Source: a bacterium (GTDB lineage Bacteria > Sumerlaeota > Sumerlaeia > SLMS01). Taken from it: a DNA stretch of 64,000 nucleotides. The position numbers and the translations under genes were made by a program. The stretch covers positions 62,001 to 126,000 of the forward strand of contig WGMQ01000038.1 of assembly GCA_016125005.1 (NCBI GenBank). Reading direction: 5' to 3'. Below, in pieces: positions 60,712 to 64,000 of the stretch. Under the pieces are notes generated by a model, which made no database searches, had not been told where the DNA came from, and saw only the letters and a list, made by a program, of their open reading frames with translations. Positions within the stretch are counted from its first letter, which is position 1, and each line of letters starts with the position of its first letter.

Positions 60712-61608
60712 GTGACCGATTCGCTCCAACACATCTCCTCCGGACTGGCGCATGGCGATCTTGCTGCGCTGTGGCGACGATACCGGCCCCGCGCGATCGG
60801 CTCGACGATCGTCACCGCATTGCTGCTCCTCGGCGCGTGGATCGTGGTGTTCCCGTTCGTCTGGATGATTTCGTCCAGCATGAAGCCGACGAACGAGGTG
60901 TTCGACATCACCTTCTCGATCTTCCCAAGAACGTTCAGCGGCTTTGAAAACTACTACAGCGTTCTTTTCGAACAGCCCTATCTGAGGTTCCTGCTCAACA
61001 GCCTGATCGTGTGCGCCGGCATATTGACCGTGCAGCTTCTGACCGCAATTCCCGCCGCCTACGCGCTGGCCAAGCTGAAATTCCGCGGCAGCGCCATTCT
61101 GTTCGGCACGGTGATCGCATCGCTCACCATTCCCATCAACGTCACCTCGATTCCGATCTATGTCGGCATCGTCAAGGCCGGATTGCTCGACACCTATTTC
61201 GCCATGATGTTTCCGTTCTTCATCTCGGTCTTCGCCATCTTCCTGTTCCGCCAGTTCTTCCGGGCTTTTCCCGACAGCATCATCCAGGCGGCGCGGATCG
61301 ACGGTTTCACCGAGATCGAGATCATCCTGCGCCTGATCCTGCCGAGTGCGGTGCCGGCGATCGCGGCGTTTTCGATCTTCTCGTTCGTGGCGCACTGGAA
61401 CGACCTCTATTGGCCGCTGATCGTCGTGCAGAGCCAGGACAAGATGACCGCCACCCTTTCGATGATGCAGTACAGGGCGCCGTTCGACACCGATTTCGGC
61501 AAGACCTTCGCCTCGGCCACCGTCGTGACCGCACCGATGGTCATCGCCTTCCTGCTGGCCCGCCGTCATTTCATCCGGGGCATAACGATGACAGGCGTCA
61601 AGGGATGA
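60712..61608 (+). CDS. ABC importer permease, UgpE/MalG type
   Basis: A 298-residue permease with six helices (first about 32-54; TALLLLGAWIVVFPFVWMIS) and the EAA loop DSIIQAARIDGFTEIEIILR (about 187-206). The start is GTG 60712, chosen for GAGG 6 bases upstream and a normal MalG length; the frame is open far upstream, but that is a shadow of the preceding genes. Its stop overlaps the HAD gene (ATGA). Confidence 0.92.
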   Translation: MTDSLQHISSGLAHGDLAALWRRYRPRAIGSTIVTALLLLGAWIVVFPFVWMISSSMKPTNEVFDITFSIFPRTFSGFENYYSVLFEQPYLRFLLNSLIVCAGILTVQLLTAIPAAYALAKLKFRGSAILFGTVIASLTIPINVTSIPIYVGIVKAGLLDTYFAMMFPFFISVFAIFLFRQFFRAFPDSIIQAARIDGFTEIEIILRLILPSAVPAIAAFSIFSFVAHWNDLYWPLIVVQSQDKMTATLSMMQYRAPFDTDFGKTFASATVVTAPMVIAFLLARRHFIRGITMTGVKG

Positions 61609-62291
61609 GCGCCTGTGCGATCAGGGCCGTCGTCTTCGACATGGACGGCCTCCTCCTCGATACCGAGCGCCTGTCGTTCAAGGCCTATCGCCGGACAAGC
61701 CAGGCGTTCGGACTGCCGGTCGACGAAGCGCTTTTCATGAGCCTGGTCGGCCTGAACCACGCTGCCGGATCGGTACGGCTCGCCGAAGGCATGACGGGCA
61801 TCGCCGACGCCTCGCTGTTCGACCGGCACTGGCAGAGCGAATTTGCCGGACTCCTCGACGAGGGAATTCCGGTCAAGCCCGGCGTCACCCTGCTCCTGGA
61901 TCGCCTGGAGGCCGCCGGCATCTGCTACGCCATCGCCACCTCGACGCGGACCGAAACGGCGCTGAAGCATCTGGGCGCCGCCGATCTGGCCAGGCGCTTC
62001 GACATTGTGGTCGGTGGCGACCAGATCCGCCACGGCAAGCCCGCGCCAGACATCTATCTGGAGGCCGCCGCCCGCCTCGGGACCCCGCCGGGGTTCTGCG
62101 CGGCTTTCGAGGATTCCGAAAACGGCGTGCGCGCGGCCATGGCGGCCGGCATGACCACAGTGCAGATACCGGATCTGAAACAACCCACCGCCGACTTTCT
62201 GCGACTGGGGCACCTCGTCGCGCCGGACCTGATTTCCGGCGCCGCGATGATCGCCCTGCCGCTTGCCGAAAGCCGGCCCCATTCCAGATAG
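61605..62291 (+). CDS. HAD-superfamily phosphatase (beta-phosphoglucomutase/GPH type)
   Basis: A 228-residue hydrolase with HAD motif I VVFDMDGLLLDTE (about residues 9-21; nucleophile D11, acid/base D13), motif II ATSTRT, motif III KPAPDIY and motif IV FEDSENGVRAA, plus a helical cap domain (about 20-85). It would dephosphorylate or isomerise a phosphate ester in the cytoplasm. It is translationally coupled to the transporter, so the imported compound or its product is probably the substrate. Confidence 0.92.
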   Translation: MSACAIRAVVFDMDGLLLDTERLSFKAYRRTSQAFGLPVDEALFMSLVGLNHAAGSVRLAEGMTGIADASLFDRHWQSEFAGLLDEGIPVKPGVTLLLDRLEAAGICYAIATSTRTETALKHLGAADLARRFDIVVGGDQIRHGKPAPDIYLEAAARLGTPPGFCAAFEDSENGVRAAMAAGMTTVQIPDLKQPTADFLRLGHLVAPDLISGAAMIALPLAESRPHSR

Positions 62292-62301
62292 AGGCCAACC
62301 C

Positions 62302-63120
62302 ATGCTGAAATTCATCGTTCTCGCCGACATTCACATCGTGCCGGCCGGACGCCTTTCCAACGGACTTGACACGACCAGCCGGCTGAACGCGGCCGTCGAT
62401 TTCGTCAACGCCAATCACGCCGACGCCGACTTCGTGATCTTCGCCGGAGACCTGGCCGATCGCGGCGAGGCCGAAGCCTATGCGCGCTTCCAGGCGGCGA
62501 TACAACGCCTGCAGCCGCGCGCCTACCTCACCCTCGGCAATCATGACGACCGGCCGACCTTCCTTCGGCATTTCGGCGCGCACCATGCCGGCGAAACCGG
62601 CAATGTCGACCACGTCGTCGACATCAAGGGACACCGGATCATCATCCTTGATTCATCCGATCCGGCCGCGGGCGGAAGCGGCGTGCTCGAACCGTCCCAA
62701 CTCGACTGGCTGCGGGCGCGCCTCGACGAGGCGAGAGACAGGCCGGTCATCATCGTGCTGCATCACAACATCACGAAATTCCATACCCAGAACGATTTCA
62801 TCATACTCAGGGACCACGCCGGTTTCGGCGAAATCGTCGCCTCCCACCCCGACATCAGGCAGGTCATTTCCGGCCATGTCCACATGACCGTGTCCGGCAC
62901 CTACAAGGGCATTGCATTCTGCACGCTCGCCGGCTGCCACTATTCCATCGAACCGACGCTCGAAAGCCTTTCGGGTCCGGTGCCGGCGCCGGTTCCGCGC
63001 CGCGAAGGCCCGGGAGAGATCGCCGTCGTCCTGAGCGACGGGGATTCCACGGTCGTTCACATGGAAAAGTTCCTCGACCGGCACCTGGTGATGGCGCAGG
63101 AATTCTTCGTGCGAACCTGA
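62302..63120 (+). CDS. Calcineurin-like phosphodiesterase (class III, GpdQ/CpdA type)
   Basis: A 272-residue metallophosphoesterase with all metal motifs: LADIHI (D-x-H, residues 8-10), FAGDLADRGE, TLGNHDDR, VLHHN and GHVHM. Layout and length match class III cyclic-nucleotide or glycerophosphodiester phosphodiesterases. No signal peptide, so it acts in the cytoplasm. It follows the HAD phosphatase by 10 bp, with GAGG 7 bases before ATG. Import, diester cleavage and dephosphorylation would form a simple route for a phosphodiester such as a glycerophospho-compound; that is inference. Confidence 0.92.
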   Translation: MLKFIVLADIHIVPAGRLSNGLDTTSRLNAAVDFVNANHADADFVIFAGDLADRGEAEAYARFQAAIQRLQPRAYLTLGNHDDRPTFLRHFGAHHAGETGNVDHVVDIKGHRIIILDSSDPAAGGSGVLEPSQLDWLRARLDEARDRPVIIVLHHNITKFHTQNDFIILRDHAGFGEIVASHPDIRQVISGHVHMTVSGTYKGIAFCTLAGCHYSIEPTLESLSGPVPAPVPRREGPGEIAVVLSDGDSTVVHMEKFLDRHLVMAQEFFVRT

Positions 63121-63185
63121 AACCGGTTCGCGGACCGGGTCCCGGCAAGGCGGCGTACCGACACGCGGCGACAGGCGCGCCGTTT

Positions 63186-63386
63186 TCAGTCGTTTCCGCC
63201 TTTCGGCGGCGGCCGCCTGACATAATCGCGGACCTTCGGAAGATAAAGCACCGCCATCGAGACCACGAATATGACGATCAGCAGCACGACGAACTGCATG
63301 ACCGCGTGACCGATCTCGTCGCGCGGAACGAACCAGCCGGCGATAACGCCGGCCAGCAACAATAAAAGCCGGGCAAGCCATGCCAT
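63186..63386 (-). CDS. Small membrane protein
   Basis: A 66-residue protein with two hydrophobic helices (MAWLARLLLLLAGVIAGWFV, about 4-20, and AVMQFVVLLIVIFVVSMAVL, about 28-48) and a basic C-terminus. The start at 63386 gives a conventional membrane-protein N-terminus with GGAG upstream. It lies between the phosphodiesterase gene (convergent) and the MacB-type gene (same strand, 75 bp upstream). Function unknown. Confidence 0.72.
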   Translation of the reverse strand: MAWLARLLLLLAGVIAGWFVPRDEIGHAVMQFVVLLIVIFVVSMAVLYLPKVRDYVRRPPPKGGND

Positions 63387-63461
63387 TGCGCCTTGTCTCC
63401 TGATTTCGCGTTGGGGCGATGCGGCCGCCGGAAGCCGGCCTCGCATGTCGAATTCAATCCG

Positions 63462-64000
63462 CTAGCCTTTCGACAACGCCACGACGGGATCGAGCTGCGA
63501 GGCATTGCGGGCCGGCAGGTAGCCGAAGACGACACCGATGAGGCTGGAGCACAGGAAGGAAGCGACGATGGAGGCGGTGGAATAGACGAAGCTGAAGCTG
63601 GAACTGAACAGGCTGAAGATCGCACCGAAACCGAGCGCGGCCACGACGCCAAGAAATCCGCCGATCAGGCAGACCAGAACCGCCTCGATCAGAAACTGCT
63701 GCATGATGTCGCCCTGCCTGGCGCCGACCGCCATGCGCACGCCGATCTCGGACACCCGCTCCGAGACCGAGACCAGCATGATGTTCATCACGCCGATGCC
63801 GCCGACGAGCAGCGATATGATCGCGATGGCGGCGATCAGCACCTGCATGGTCTGCGTCGTCGAGGTGATGGTCTGGCGGATGTCGTCGCTGTTGACGATG
63901 AAGAAGTCCTTCGTTGCGTGGCGGCGCGTCATGAACTGCGTCACCGCGTTCTCGGCGAGGCCGGTGTCCACGTCGTCGGCGACCTTCACCGTGATGCTTT
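63462..64000 (-). CDS. MacB-type ABC efflux permease, C-terminal part (cut by window edge)
   Basis: The last about 179 residues of a MacB/FtsX-type protein: end of the periplasmic domain ([20 protein letters not shown]) and three transmembrane helices with [20 protein letters not shown] and [18 protein letters not shown], the conserved coupling segment of MacB. It ends with [17 protein letters not shown], the family terminus. MacB works with a MacA adaptor and TolC-like channel to export peptides or macrolides. The N-terminal part, including any ATPase domain, lies beyond the right edge. Confidence 0.93.
   Translation of the reverse strand, partial: SITVKVADDVDTGLAENAVTQFMTRRHATKDFFIVNSDDIRQTITSTTQTMQVLIAAIAIISLLVGGIGVMNIMLVSVSERVSEIGVRMAVGARQGDIMQQFLIEAVLVCLIGGFLGVVAALGFGAIFSLFSSSFSFVYSTASIVASFLCSSLIGVVFGYLPARNASQLDPVVALSKG

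Noticed and set aside
1-64000. Further TTG-N8-CAA matches inside coding regions
   Set aside because: About 16 such matches are expected by chance in 64 kb; only those in intergenic regions at promoter distance from relevant genes were kept.
1-64000. CRISPR arrays, rRNA, tRNA, transposases, replication origin
   Set aside because: No regularly spaced repeats, no conserved RNA core sequences, no DDE transposase or integrase motifs and no DnaA-box cluster were found by reading both strands.

Overview
The window comes from a high-GC chromosome of an alphaproteobacterium of the order Hyphomicrobiales (Rhizobiales), most likely a Mesorhizobium/Phyllobacteriaceae-type free-living denitrifier. The evidence is an NdvB/ChvB-type cyclic beta-1,2-glucan synthase of about 2835 residues, FixK- and FixL-like proteins, a Tat-exported copper nitrite reductase with pseudoazurin, and many ATGA-coupled ABC-transporter operons. 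No rRNA, tRNA, CRISPR array or intact insertion sequence was seen.

Layout. (1) 1-6.3 kb: two glutathione S-transferases, DoxX, an ECF42-type sigma factor with its YCII/DGPF partner, a vestigial SRPBCC gene, and an HxlR regulator divergent from two RibD-C/dihydrofolate-reductase-like proteins and a second YCII-like protein. (2) 6.6-22 kb: two divergent operons for uptake and catabolism of an unidentified polyol or sugar. The leftward operon has an ABC importer, a Gfo/Idh/MocA dehydrogenase, an IolD-like TPP enzyme and an IclR regulator. The rightward operon has an internally deleted aldehyde dehydrogenase, an IlvD/Edd dehydratase, a glycerol-kinase-like FGGY kinase, a GlpD-like oxidase and an alkylglycerone-phosphate-synthase-like flavoprotein. 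(3) 22.4-23.5 kb: an AT-rich patch with a DUF1493-like small gene behind a decayed Rhs C-terminus. (4) 23.5-36.8 kb: a denitrification, NO and oxygen-response island with nirK, nirV, an unknown gene, nnrS, a group III truncated globin, nsrR, a formyl-THF cyclo-ligase, an MHYT-GGDEF-EAL protein, pseudoazurin, nnrR, a DUF1858 protein, a FixL-like hybrid kinase, an OmpR regulator and a FixK-like regulator. (5) 36.9-43.5 kb: a LuxR regulator, a LuxR/alpha-beta-hydrolase fusion, and an envelope-looking trio of leucine-rich-repeat, TMEM43 and DUF3592 proteins. (6) 43.7-55.7 kb: cyclic glucan synthase, cold-shock protein, fatty-acid hydroxylase, a third Crp/Fnr regulator and small membrane proteins. 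(7) 56.1-63.1 kb: a GntR/UTRA-regulated ABC importer with a HAD phosphatase and a class III phosphodiesterase, probably for an organophosphate. The window ends inside a MacB-type permease gene.

Regulatory logic. FNR/NnrR-type boxes (TTG-N8-CAA) lie upstream of nirK, between pseudoazurin and nnrR, upstream of the MHYT-GGDEF-EAL gene, and between the DUF1858 and FixL-like genes. The first two share an identical 16-base sequence in the same orientation relative to nirK and pseudoazurin. An NsrR-type operator precedes the globin-nsrR pair. Together they suggest one redox/NO regulon joining nitrite reduction, electron supply, NO defence and cyclic-di-GMP signalling.

The least explained parts are the polyol/sugar locus in region 2, the Rhs-CT/immunity-like patch, and the LuxR-hydrolase fusion with an altered nucleophile elbow.
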